A stretch of 20,890 nucleotides of DNA from Ruminococcaceae bacterium FB2012 (GTDB taxonomy: Bacteria; Bacillota; Clostridia; Oscillospirales; Ruminococcaceae). This document shows positions 7,448-14,932 of the stretch, one piece after another. Location of the stretch: positions 1 through 20,890 of the forward strand of contig FMXS01000031.1 in the NCBI GenBank assembly GCA_900104495.1, given 5' to 3'. The stretch's first letter is position 1, and the number at the start of each line of letters is the position of its first letter. Below the pieces are notes generated by a model. That model saw nothing but the letters and a program-made list of their open reading frames with translations. It was not told the origin of the DNA and ran no database searches. The position numbers were made by a program, and so were the translations under genes.

Positions 7448-8221
7448 ATGAAAAAGAATAAAAAGCTCTCCTCCGGTATGACCCTTGTTGAGGTCCTTGT
7501 CTCGATGACGATATTTGCTGTAATGGCAGCCGCTATCTTCACGGTCATCGCTCACGCGAATTCCACGGCCAACCGTGCAAAAATGCGTGACGTCGAGCTT
7601 TCGACACAGACCAATATCATCGGCAGGATCGGTAAGGACAACAACGCGATAACACAGCTCAACCAGGTAAAGCCCAACGGCTATGCCGGTGAGTATAAGG
7701 TGGTTTTCAATGTTCCCGGTCAGACCGTTGACCCCGTTGACGGCGTTAAGGTCTATGAGACTGACGAAGGTGCTTTTGACAGCCAGTTCGATTTCAAACT
7801 CAAGACCGTTACTCAAACATCTTCGTTTACCGGACTTACCCTTTCAAGCTCACAGCTCAATACGGGTGAGTACCTGCTCAAGTTCAGAAACGAGACCTCG
7901 GAGAGCATCCTCGTTCAGATAGATCTGACTGACGGATATATCTTTGAGGGCAGCGATCAGCAGTATATCCATACAAGCAAGAGCTATATGAAGGTGCTGC
8001 CTCCCTATACCGTTGCGGATATCGGCTACTACGATCTCGACAACACCGGTCTTAACAACATCACTTTCCAGATCACCGGACTCGTTTCCAACAGCTATAA
8101 GAGTTTCACTGTCACCACTGCAAACTTCGTTACCGGAGTAAGGACCTGCGAGATCACCGCATCTTCCGGCGGCGCAGGTGATCCCAAGATAGAAGTCACA
8201 AGATTCTATCCCACAACTTGA
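7448..8221 (+). CDS. Type IV prepilin-like protein (PilV/GspI-type minor pilin)
   Basis: This 257-residue protein has a class III leader: KKNKKLSSG, cleavage after Gly10, then MTLVEVLVSMTIFAVMAA with Glu at mature position 5. The hydrophobic helix spans about residues 11-34 and would pack into the pilus core after cleavage and N-methylation by PilD. The ectodomain (about 35-257) is mostly beta-rich with no motif I recognise. The M-T-L-V-E start and size resemble PilV- or GspI-like minor pilins, but as the smallest prepilin here it could also serve as the main shaft subunit. AGGAGG lies about 10 nt upstream of ATG 7448. The next prepilin gene follows after 17 bp, so the set is one operon. Confidence 0.88.
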   Translation: MKKNKKLSSGMTLVEVLVSMTIFAVMAAAIFTVIAHANSTANRAKMRDVELSTQTNIIGRIGKDNNAITQLNQVKPNGYAGEYKVVFNVPGQTVDPVDGVKVYETDEGAFDSQFDFKLKTVTQTSSFTGLTLSSSQLNTGEYLLKFRNETSESILVQIDLTDGYIFEGSDQQYIHTSKSYMKVLPPYTVADIGYYDLDNTGLNNITFQITGLVSNSYKSFTVTTANFVTGVRTCEITASSGGAGDPKIEVTRFYPTT

Positions 8222-8238
8222 TAAGGAGGTAAAGAATT

Positions 8239-10824
8239 ATGAAGAAAATTCAAAAAGGCTTTACTCTTGTTGAGTTGATCGTTGTTATGGCGATCATGGG
8301 CATTATAATGTCAGTTATCATGTCCATAATTACACCGACTTCCAGGATCGCTTCAAAGGTCGAGAGTATGAAAGATGAAGAAACTGCTGCGATCTCTGTC
8401 GGAAGAGCTATCAAGAGTGAGCTTGAATTTGCAACCAAGGTCTATGTTACGGGCTTGAACGACGGCGAAACGCTGTCGGGCATCCCCTCTGACCTCAAGT
8501 ATGTTTACGTTATCAATAACTCTGAAGCCCGCCCGGGCTCCAGAAAGCAGGCTAAGGGCGTTATAACCCTCGGCACCTGGGACGGTTCTTCCGTCCAGAA
8601 CGAAGCAATAGTTATGCAGGAGCCTATGTGGGGCGAGGACGAATACCAGATCGGTATTGACGAGTTCAACACTACTCCCGGCAACTATTACATCCAGATC
8701 TTTTTCCGCGGCTACAGAATGATAGTCGAGAACGATCATTATGCGATGGATCCCAGCAGCACCTATAAATACGGTGAGGCTATCAACTTTGTTAATATCA
8801 ATAACAGAGATGAGATCAAGAAGGGCGGCAATACCGGCGCTGCAAACTTCACCTGCGAGATCAAGGGCGATACTATCATTCCCGAAGCCGGCAAGGCTTA
8901 TAAGGATAAGATCTATATCTTCTTCAACCCTGCTATTGAGACTGCTCTGTCCATAGGCGGCGGTACGCTCTTTACTACCTCCGGTACGGCCGGCGGCGGA
9001 ACAACTGCGGGCGGCGGCGGAACAACTGCAGGCGGCGGCGGAACCACCGCAGGCGGCGGCGGAACCACCGGAGGCGGCGGTACAACTACGGCAGCTTCCA
9101 AGGGCAAGGTTACGTTTATCAATTCCGACAGCACCACCACAGTGCTTGATCTGGATTCCAACGGCCTGCTGCCTTACCTTCCCACCGACAGCAAGGATCC
9201 TTCAATGACTGTCACCAACGAATATGAGTGGACTTGGGTGGGCTGGTTCTCAACATCCGATCCCGTGGACCTTACAAAGAACTATACTGCTTCTTCCGTC
9301 TTCCCCGGAAATACCACGCTTTATGCGGTATATAAGAAGACCGACAAGCACGAGGTCAAGTTCCTTGACTTCGAGGGCAATGTTATAGAGACTCAGTATG
9401 TTCTCGACGGCGAGCCCGCGGCTATGCCTGCCAACAATCCTACTCCTACCGATTCCGCTAAGGTTTTCGACAAGTGGGTGGATTCCAACGGCAACACCAT
9501 CGGCAAGCCTGTAACAACTAATCTGACTTATAACCCCACAGAAACAGCTGCAAAGGGCATCATGTATATCCACTTCCTTTCCGACTACAACAACGGCAGA
9601 CTGGTCGTTCAGCAGTCCGGCACTGAGTTTACCATCGACGGTGCCGAGTACAAGGATTATAAGGAAGTTGCCGGACTCACCAAGAAGGTCGGTGATACCG
9701 TTACCGTTAAGGCTAAGAACAGTACAGCCGATGTCTGCATCTATTACGATGGCAATACATGGGACGAAATGGCGCACTTTACACTGAATTCCACGAACGC
9801 TGAAAGACACGTTTATTACTATCTTGACAACACCGGTAGCCTGGGGATGGCCTCTGACAGTGTGCCTGACCAGTATCAGACAGTTGTAAACTTCTACATC
9901 AAGCCCGGCGACGAACCCTCAAACGGATCCGTGACCATTACCAATTACGATGACGGCCACTATGCGAAGATCCAGAGAAATGAGCTTAACGGTACCATTT
10001 ATATGTCACAGGCTCCCATTGAACTGAAAATATCCAACGGGCAGTCGATAGTCGCAAGCACGAATATCAAGATCAAGACCAATACAACTGCTACCTATCT
10101 GATAAGTAATAACGGCGTTGAAACTTCGGTTTATCTTTACAGAGATCTTGACGGTTCCTATAAGATATCGAATCAGCCGTGGACCACATTCTCGAAGCTT
10201 ACTGTCAAGTTCCTTGAGAATATTGAAGGCAATAAGATCGGACTGAGCGACGGTAATTTCTACATCAACGATCAGATGTGCTACGGCCACAGCGGAAATA
10301 ACACATCGTTCTTCACTGAGACCTACGGAGCTTCCAAGCCTATTGAGTTCAAGTATCTCCAGGATTCCACTCTCTACATCGACGGTAACCAGTACACGCT
10401 TGGCAACGACGGCGGCAAGTATGAAGTGACTTACTACAACGGAAACTTCTACAATGACCACTCCAAGGCTGTTGAACAGTACAAGAAGGATCATCCAGGA
10501 CAAGATGTTCCTCAGCTCAAGATCACTTCGTGTAATATTTACCAAGGACCTTGGGGCAGTGAAGGTCAGGTATGCATCAAGTTCAAGAATGACTCGTCTG
10601 CAACGCTTTCTAATGCTCAGATCAATCTGAAGATGAGTGCAGATATTGACTCCACGGGAAATAAGTGGGGCAATGCTTATGATAACGGCATATTTGACGC
10701 GCCTACTATCTCCGGCGATACACTGATATTCAAGTCGATCAAGGATATTGCTCCGGGTGCTGAATATGAGATCTATATCCAGTTCAAGACCAAGGACGGA
10801 TTCACCATTGTTTCCTGCGAGTAA
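8239..10824 (+). CDS. Giant modular PilW/GspJ-like prepilin, candidate pilus-tip adhesin
   Basis: This is an 861-residue prepilin. Leader KKIQKG is cut after Gly7, then comes FTLVELIVVMAIMGIIMSVI with Glu at mature position 5. Modules in order are: pilin helix (8-30); pilin-like head (to about 245); a Gly/Thr linker of AGGGGTT heptads (about 251-284); two InlB/Flg_new-type repeats (about 290-367 and 372-440, with GWFS, TLYAVY and FDKW cores); a long beta-rich middle; and a C-terminal domain (about 760-861) bounded by Cys765 and Cys860. That last domain has the shape of a small beta-sandwich with an IAPGAEYEIYIQF strand, reminiscent of CBM2-like carbohydrate-binding modules. This resemblance is tentative. 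RBS AAGGAGGT lies 8 nt before ATG 8239. It probably sits at the tip with the two upstream prepilins and displays the binding domains. The substrate is unknown; plant polysaccharide is a guess from the likely host. Confidence 0.88.
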   Translation: MKKIQKGFTLVELIVVMAIMGIIMSVIMSIITPTSRIASKVESMKDEETAAISVGRAIKSELEFATKVYVTGLNDGETLSGIPSDLKYVYVINNSEARPGSRKQAKGVITLGTWDGSSVQNEAIVMQEPMWGEDEYQIGIDEFNTTPGNYYIQIFFRGYRMIVENDHYAMDPSSTYKYGEAINFVNINNRDEIKKGGNTGAANFTCEIKGDTIIPEAGKAYKDKIYIFFNPAIETALSIGGGTLFTTSGTAGGGTTAGGGGTTAGGGGTTAGGGGTTGGGGTTTAASKGKVTFINSDSTTTVLDLDSNGLLPYLPTDSKDPSMTVTNEYEWTWVGWFSTSDPVDLTKNYTASSVFPGNTTLYAVYKKTDKHEVKFLDFEGNVIETQYVLDGEPAAMPANNPTPTDSAKVFDKWVDSNGNTIGKPVTTNLTYNPTETAAKGIMYIHFLSDYNNGRLVVQQSGTEFTIDGAEYKDYKEVAGLTKKVGDTVTVKAKNSTADVCIYYDGNTWDEMAHFTLNSTNAERHVYYYLDNTGSLGMASDSVPDQYQTVVNFYIKPGDEPSNGSVTITNYDDGHYAKIQRNELNGTIYMSQAPIELKISNGQSIVASTNIKIKTNTTATYLISNNGVETSVYLYRDLDGSYKISNQPWTTFSKLTVKFLENIEGNKIGLSDGNFYINDQMCYGHSGNNTSFFTETYGASKPIEFKYLQDSTLYIDGNQYTLGNDGGKYEVTYYNGNFYNDHSKAVEQYKKDHPGQDVPQLKITSCNIYQGPWGSEGQVCIKFKNDSSATLSNAQINLKMSADIDSTGNKWGNAYDNGIFDAPTISGDTLIFKSIKDIAPGAEYEIYIQFKTKDGFTIVSCE
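8989..9090 (+). repeat. 21-bp in-frame tandem repeat encoding a Gly/Thr linker
   Basis: About four to five near-identical 21-bp units encode AGGGGTT heptads, with only synonymous drift (ACAACT/ACCACC, GCG/GCA) between copies. The unit length is a multiple of three, so gain or loss of copies changes linker length without a frameshift. Confidence 0.85.
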
Positions 10825-10849
10825 TAATTGACTATGCAGATTTTCACAG

Positions 10850-10867
10850 GCGGCTCGCAAGAGCCGC
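10850..10867 (+). terminator. Hairpin downstream of the giant prepilin gene
   Basis: GCGGCTC and GAGCCGC form a perfect 7-bp stem with a GCAA tetraloop, 25 bp past the stop codon. Only TT follows, so by itself it is a weak terminator. It probably works with the next hairpin at 10874-10913. Confidence 0.5.
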
Positions 10868-10873
10868 TTGCTG

Positions 10874-10913
10874 AAAAAGCCCCCCCGGGCGGAAACTCCC
10901 GGGAGGACTTTTT
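10874..10913. terminator. Bidirectional terminator between the prepilin operon and pilD
   Basis: A 16-position stem (two mismatches) runs from AAAAAGC at 10874 to a matching segment ending in TTTTT at 10909-10913, with an 8-nt loop. The A-run on the left and T-run on the right make it usable from either strand, which suits the convergent genes on each side. Confidence 0.8.
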
Positions 10914-10948
10914 GAGCAAAAACGTGAGAAGACAGTCAAAATTATAGT

Positions 10949-10974
10949 AAAAAATAACCGCTCGCAGGAGCGGT
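10949..10974 (-). terminator. Intrinsic terminator of pilD
   Basis: On the minus strand ACCGCTC and GAGCGGT form a 7-bp stem (10957-10974) followed by a T-rich run (complement of 10949-10957). It lies 17 bp beyond the pilD stop. Confidence 0.8.
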
Positions 10975-10991
10975 CATCATTTTGCGGAACG

Positions 10992-11828
10992 TCAGAAGAT
11001 CCGCAGGAGCATCTCTTCGATCATCTCTTCTGTATCGTTGAGACCCGTGAAGTTTAAGTACCATTCGCCGATAACATCGCCGTAAAGGGCTCCCACCGCA
11101 ACTCCTAAAGAGAGCCAGGGGCCGAAGGCAAAGGCGGATTTGGATGTGTAGTGCTTGATGATGATCCCCGCTATGGAGCCGGTCACAAGAGCTACCGCAA
11201 GTGCAACAAGCACACCTTGGATGCCGAGGAAAAGTCCGCAGGCAGCCATAAGATAAACGTCCCCGCGGCCCATAGCCCTGCCCTTTGAGAGAAGCTCGAT
11301 CAGCAGGAGAGGCACGCTGACTATGAAGGCTCCCACGATGTGAGAGTAGATCGGGATGTCGTATTCCTCGTGATTGAGGATGATGTAGATCACCGCGATC
11401 ACTGCGATGAAGATGCAGACGTAGGTGGAGATCAGCTGAGTGTCCCAGTCCATGAAGAAAACTACGATCAGCGCCGAGAAGATAACAGCGGTGAGCAGGA
11501 AGTTCACGGGATGCATCAAAACATTGGTCTTGTAAGCCACAAAGATCCACACCAGAGCATTCAGCGCCTCCACAACGGTGTAGCGGGGAGAGATCTTAGC
11601 TCCGCAGGCACGGCATTTGCCTTTCAGCAGGCACCAGCTCACAATGGGGATAAGATCGCGCCGCTTGATCTCAGTGCCGCAGCTCATGCAGTGAGAGTTC
11701 CGCTTGATAAGTGATTCCTCCTTCGGCAGCCGGTAGATGCAGACGTTAAGGAAGCTCCCCACCGTCGCTCCGAAAAGGAATACGAACAGATAAATGATTC
11801 CGTAGTAAATGTAGTATTGTGTACCCAA
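10992..11828 (-). CDS. pilD: Prepilin peptidase / N-methyltransferase PilD (A24 family)
   Basis: This 278-residue polytopic aspartic protease cleaves prepilin leaders after Gly and methylates the new N-terminus; the three prepilins next door are its likely substrates. GSFLNVCIYRLP at 24-35 is the N-terminal methylase-type motif. CxxC pairs at 47-50 and 72-75 form the zinc-binding loop. Catalytic aspartates are in MDWD (127 or 129) and the GxGD motif (GRGD, 187-190). About eight membrane helices are visible. The start is TTG at 11828-11826: GGAGGT lies exactly 7 nt upstream, and nearby ATGs are out of frame. It is transcribed from its own promoter, divergent from pilB, and faces the prepilin operon across terminators. 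Confidence 0.95.
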   Translation of the reverse strand: MGTQYYIYYGIIYLFVFLFGATVGSFLNVCIYRLPKEESLIKRNSHCMSCGTEIKRRDLIPIVSWCLLKGKCRACGAKISPRYTVVEALNALVWIFVAYKTNVLMHPVNFLLTAVIFSALIVVFFMDWDTQLISTYVCIFIAVIAVIYIILNHEEYDIPIYSHIVGAFIVSVPLLLIELLSKGRAMGRGDVYLMAACGLFLGIQGVLVALAVALVTGSIAGIIIKHYTSKSAFAFGPWLSLGVAVGALYGDVIGEWYLNFTGLNDTEEMIEEMLLRIF

Positions 11829-11856
11829 GACATTTACCTCCCATGTTTTTGATTTG

Positions 11857-11884
11857 ATTATATTTTAACACATCTTGTAAGCAA
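11857..11884 (-). promoter_or_regulatory. Promoter of pilD with overlapping inverted repeat
   Basis: On the minus strand TTGCTT (11884-11879) and TATAAT (11862-11857) have a 16-bp spacer. An inverted repeat CTTGTA-N6-TACAAG at 11874-11891 covers the -35 element and could be a repressor site. Confidence 0.65.
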
Positions 11885-11982
11885 ATACAAGTAAAAATTT
11901 TTAATAATGAGAATAATTATCTCTGACCGTCCGCGGCGGCGGAGAAATAAAATATTTTTTCTGCGGAGAATGGAGAAGAAAG

Positions 11983-13674
11983 ATGAGAAACGTACCAATA
12001 GGACAATATCTCGTAGAAAAAGGCTACCTTACTCAGGAGCAGCTGGATGCCGCTCTCGCCAAAAAGGCCGAGACCAAAAGCACTCTGAAAATGGGTGACT
12101 TCCTTATCAGTCAGGGCGTCATCAGCGATGTAAATTTCGCTAAGGCATTGGCGGAAAAGAATTTCATGGACTTCATCGATCTCGATAACGAGGAGCTTAA
12201 TGCCGAGATCGTCAGAAAGATCCCCGAGGCAACTGCGAGAAAATATGTCGTTATCGCCCTCAAAATGAAGGGAACAAGACTTCAGGTCGCTACCAGCGAG
12301 CCCTTCGACTTCTATATGTTTGAGGACCTCCGTGCCGCTTCGGGATGCGACGTAGTCGCTGTAATGGCCACAAAGGCCGCTATCAACAGAGCAATAGGAA
12401 GAATGTACTCCGAGGGCCAGACCGATGCTATCGCTGAGGAGGCTACCAAGGAGAAAGAGGACGAGGCAAGCCTTGAGGAACTCAAGGATATGTCTGAGGA
12501 GCGTATCGAAAACGCGCCTATCGTTAAGCTGGCTACCGCTATCGTCGAGAACAGCCACCGTCAGCACGCAACGGATATCCACATCGAGCCCTTCAAGGAT
12601 ATTACCAAGATCCGTATCCGTATCAACTCTGACCTGGTAGAGCTGATGACTCTGTCTCCGGCGCTTCACGTTTCATTGGTAACACGTTTCAAGATCCTCT
12701 CGGGCATGAATATCGCCGAGAAGCGTATCCCCCAGGACGGCCGTATGTCTCAGGTAGTTGACGGCACTACTATCGACCTCCGTGTATCCAATCTTCCTAT
12801 GGTATACGGCGAAAAGGTCGTTCTCCGTATCCTCGCCGGCGATGAGTCGGTAAGAAGGATCCAGGATCTGGGTATGACCGACTATAACTATAAGAGATTC
12901 GTTTCCTGTCTTAAAGTACCTCAGGGAGTTGTACTGGTAACAGGACCTACCGGTTCCGGTAAGTCTACCACCCTGTACGCCGCCCTCGGTGAGATCGCTA
13001 AGCCTAACCTTAACGTTATCACCGTTGAAGACCCTGTCGAAAAGAAGATCGCCAATATCAATCAGTGCCAGATCAACGAGAAGGCCGGCATGACCTTCGG
13101 CGCCGCACTGAGATCCATTCTCCGTCAGGACCCTGACATCATCATGATAGGTGAGATGCGTGATACCGAGACCGCCGAGATCGGTATCAGAGCCGCTATC
13201 ACCGGACACCTTGTGCTGTCCACACTTCATACCAACGACGCCGCTTCCACGGTAACGCGACTTGTTGATATGGGCGTTGACGCCTATATGGTGGCTACCT
13301 CTCTTATCGGCGTCGTGGCTCAGAGACTTACTAAGGTCCTTTGCCCCGAGTGCAAAGAAGCTACAATGTCCACAGCCGAGGATAATGAGCTGCTGGAGAT
13401 AGATAAGAACGTTCCCATCCCGATCTTCCAGGCTCATAAGGGCGGCTGTCCGAGATGCATGAAGACCGGCTATAAGGGCCGTACCGCTATCCACGAGATC
13501 CTGCTGGCAACTCCTACTATGAAGGAGATCATCGCCGCCGGCGCCAAGAGCGAGCAGATCCAGGAGCTGGCAAGAAAAGAAGGCTGCCTGCTGCTGAGAG
13601 ATAACGTTTCCAAGCTGGTGCAGAGCGGCGTTACGGATATGGGCGAGCTCATCCGTGTAACTTACGCGGTATAA
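11983..13674 (+). CDS. pilB: Type IV pilus assembly ATPase PilB with N-terminal MshEN-like domain
   Basis: This 563-residue hexameric ATPase drives pilus extension from the cytoplasmic side of PilC. Walker A GPTGSGKST is at 321-329, Walker B DPDIIMIGEMRD at 383-394, and His-box GHLVLSTLHTNDA follows. A zinc site is formed by CPEC (454-457) and CPRC (489-492), the PilB/GspE signature that separates it from PilT. Residues 5-59 repeat the MshEN pattern (GxxLxxxG-x6-LxxxL) twice, a fold that binds c-di-GMP in some PilB/MshE proteins. Here the motif-opening Arg is replaced (Pro5, Lys36) and the closing Gln is Lys (28 and 59), so binding may be lost or altered. ATG 11983 has GGAG 7 nt upstream. No clear promoter was found in the 98 bp before it. 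pilT follows 72 bp downstream. Confidence 0.96.
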   Translation: MRNVPIGQYLVEKGYLTQEQLDAALAKKAETKSTLKMGDFLISQGVISDVNFAKALAEKNFMDFIDLDNEELNAEIVRKIPEATARKYVVIALKMKGTRLQVATSEPFDFYMFEDLRAASGCDVVAVMATKAAINRAIGRMYSEGQTDAIAEEATKEKEDEASLEELKDMSEERIENAPIVKLATAIVENSHRQHATDIHIEPFKDITKIRIRINSDLVELMTLSPALHVSLVTRFKILSGMNIAEKRIPQDGRMSQVVDGTTIDLRVSNLPMVYGEKVVLRILAGDESVRRIQDLGMTDYNYKRFVSCLKVPQGVVLVTGPTGSGKSTTLYAALGEIAKPNLNVITVEDPVEKKIANINQCQINEKAGMTFGAALRSILRQDPDIIMIGEMRDTETAEIGIRAAITGHLVLSTLHTNDAASTVTRLVDMGVDAYMVATSLIGVVAQRLTKVLCPECKEATMSTAEDNELLEIDKNVPIPIFQAHKGGCPRCMKTGYKGRTAIHEILLATPTMKEIIAAGAKSEQIQELARKEGCLLLRDNVSKLVQSGVTDMGELIRVTYAV

Positions 13675-13746
13675 TTTTCTGAAACGGTATCGCCGGGCAA
13701 GCTTCCGCGCGAATACATATATTTAAAAAATGGAGGTAAATATCTT

Positions 13747-14817
13747 ATGTCAGTAGATATTAACAAAATTCTTGACGAGTCCAGAGCCCTCGGATGCTCT
13801 GACTTGCACTTCACAGTAGGTATTCCCCCTATCGTTCGTCAGGGCGGTAACCTGAGAAAGCTTTCCAGCTACCCGGATATGACCGAGATCGATATCCTGC
13901 ATATCTGCGAGGATATGTGTACCGATAAGCAGCGTCAGTCCATCAAGGATCATATTGATACCGACTTTACATTCGTTTCTACCAGAGGCTTCCGTCACCG
14001 TGTTAACGTGTACAGACAGAGAGGCAACACCGCTATCGCTATCCGACTTCTGAGAAACGATATCCCGACCCTTACAGACCTTAACCTGCCCCCCGTTCTG
14101 GCGGAGTTCGCTATGCGTCCCCGTGGACTGGTGCTCGTTACAGGACCTACCGGTTCCGGTAAGTCCACAACGCTGGCCGCTATGATCGACCACGTTAACC
14201 TGCATAAGTCCGCTCACATAATCACTATCGAGGATCCTATCGAGTATATGCACGCTCATAAGAGATGTATGGTAAACCAGAGAGAGATCGGACCCGATGT
14301 TCCCAGCTTCTCAATGGCTCTCCGTGCTGCCCTCCGTGAGGACCCGGATATCATACTCGTCGGAGAAATGCGTGACTTCGAGACTATCGAAGCTGCCGTT
14401 ACCGCCGCTGAAACCGGTCACCTTGTAATGAGCACACTTCATACCACCGATGCTCCTTCCACCATCGACCGTATCATCGACGTATTCCCCGCTCACCAGC
14501 AGCATCAGATCAGAACTCAGCTCGCTGCCGTTCTGGTAGGTATCTGCACACAGACTCTCTGCCGTACAATGGACGGCACCAGCCGTGTGGCCTGCTGCGA
14601 GATCCTCAACGCTACCGATAACATCAAGGCTATGATCCGTGACGATAAGGTACACCTTATCAACTCGGCTATGCAGACCGGTAAGAACGTGGGAATGCAG
14701 ACCCTCGACCAGGAGCTTGCAAAGCTCGTCAAGGAGAAGAAGATCTCCAAGGAAGTCGCTGTCGAGAAGTGCCTCAACATCGGCGAGCTCAACAGATTCA
14801 TCGCTTCCGCTCACTAA
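13747..14817 (+). CDS. pilT: Type IV pilus retraction ATPase PilT
   Basis: This 356-residue ATPase depolymerises the pilus, giving retraction and twitching-type movement or DNA uptake. It has the compact PilT layout without the N-terminal MshEN domain and without the paired CxxC zinc site. Walker A GPTGSGKST is at 133-141, followed by an Asp box (ITIEDPIEYMH), Walker B DPDIILVGEMRD and a His box GHLVMSTLHTTDA. The C-terminal region keeps the order of the AIRNLIRE segment (NIKAMIRDDKVHLI) and the downstream GMQTLDQ motif. RBS GGAGGT lies 9 nt before ATG 13747. It follows pilB at 72 bp with no terminator between, so the two are probably co-transcribed. Its presence means the system is a true retractable pilus rather than only a secretion pseudopilus. 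Confidence 0.96.
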   Translation: MSVDINKILDESRALGCSDLHFTVGIPPIVRQGGNLRKLSSYPDMTEIDILHICEDMCTDKQRQSIKDHIDTDFTFVSTRGFRHRVNVYRQRGNTAIAIRLLRNDIPTLTDLNLPPVLAEFAMRPRGLVLVTGPTGSGKSTTLAAMIDHVNLHKSAHIITIEDPIEYMHAHKRCMVNQREIGPDVPSFSMALRAALREDPDIILVGEMRDFETIEAAVTAAETGHLVMSTLHTTDAPSTIDRIIDVFPAHQQHQIRTQLAAVLVGICTQTLCRTMDGTSRVACCEILNATDNIKAMIRDDKVHLINSAMQTGKNVGMQTLDQELAKLVKEKKISKEVAVEKCLNIGELNRFIASAH

Positions 14818-14830
14818 TTGCAAATACGGA

Positions 14831-14859
14831 CCGCTCGGCTTCGGCCGGGCGGCCTTTTT
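14831..14859 (+). terminator. Intrinsic terminator of pilB-pilT
   Basis: A 9-bp GC-rich stem (14831-14839 with 14844-14852, one G-U) closed by a UUCG tetraloop is followed by CC and TTTTT at 14855-14859. It lies 13 bp past the pilT stop. Confidence 0.9.
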
Positions 14860-14872
14860 ATACCGCAAAAAT

Positions 14873-14911
14873 AACGGGACGGCTCCTTTGCTTGGGAGTC
14901 ATCCCGTTTTT
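14873..14911. terminator. Bidirectional terminator between pilT and the BMP-like gene
   Basis: AACGGGA (14873-14879) pairs with TCCCGTT (14902-14908), and the inner arm GGCTCC/GGAGTC extends the stem past one mismatch. T-rich sequence follows on the plus side (to 14911) and on the minus side (complement of the A-rich stretch before 14873). It ends both the pil block and the converging minus-strand operon, whose last stop is at 14933. Confidence 0.85.
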
Positions 14912-14932
14912 CGGTCTATTATCTGATACCGG

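Noticed and set aside
4170..14817. Type II secretion or competence (com) operon instead of T4P
   Set aside because: PilT, the MshEN-bearing PilB, PilM/N/O and multiple large minor pilins indicate a retractable T4P. No secretin or ComEA/ComEC-type genes are present.
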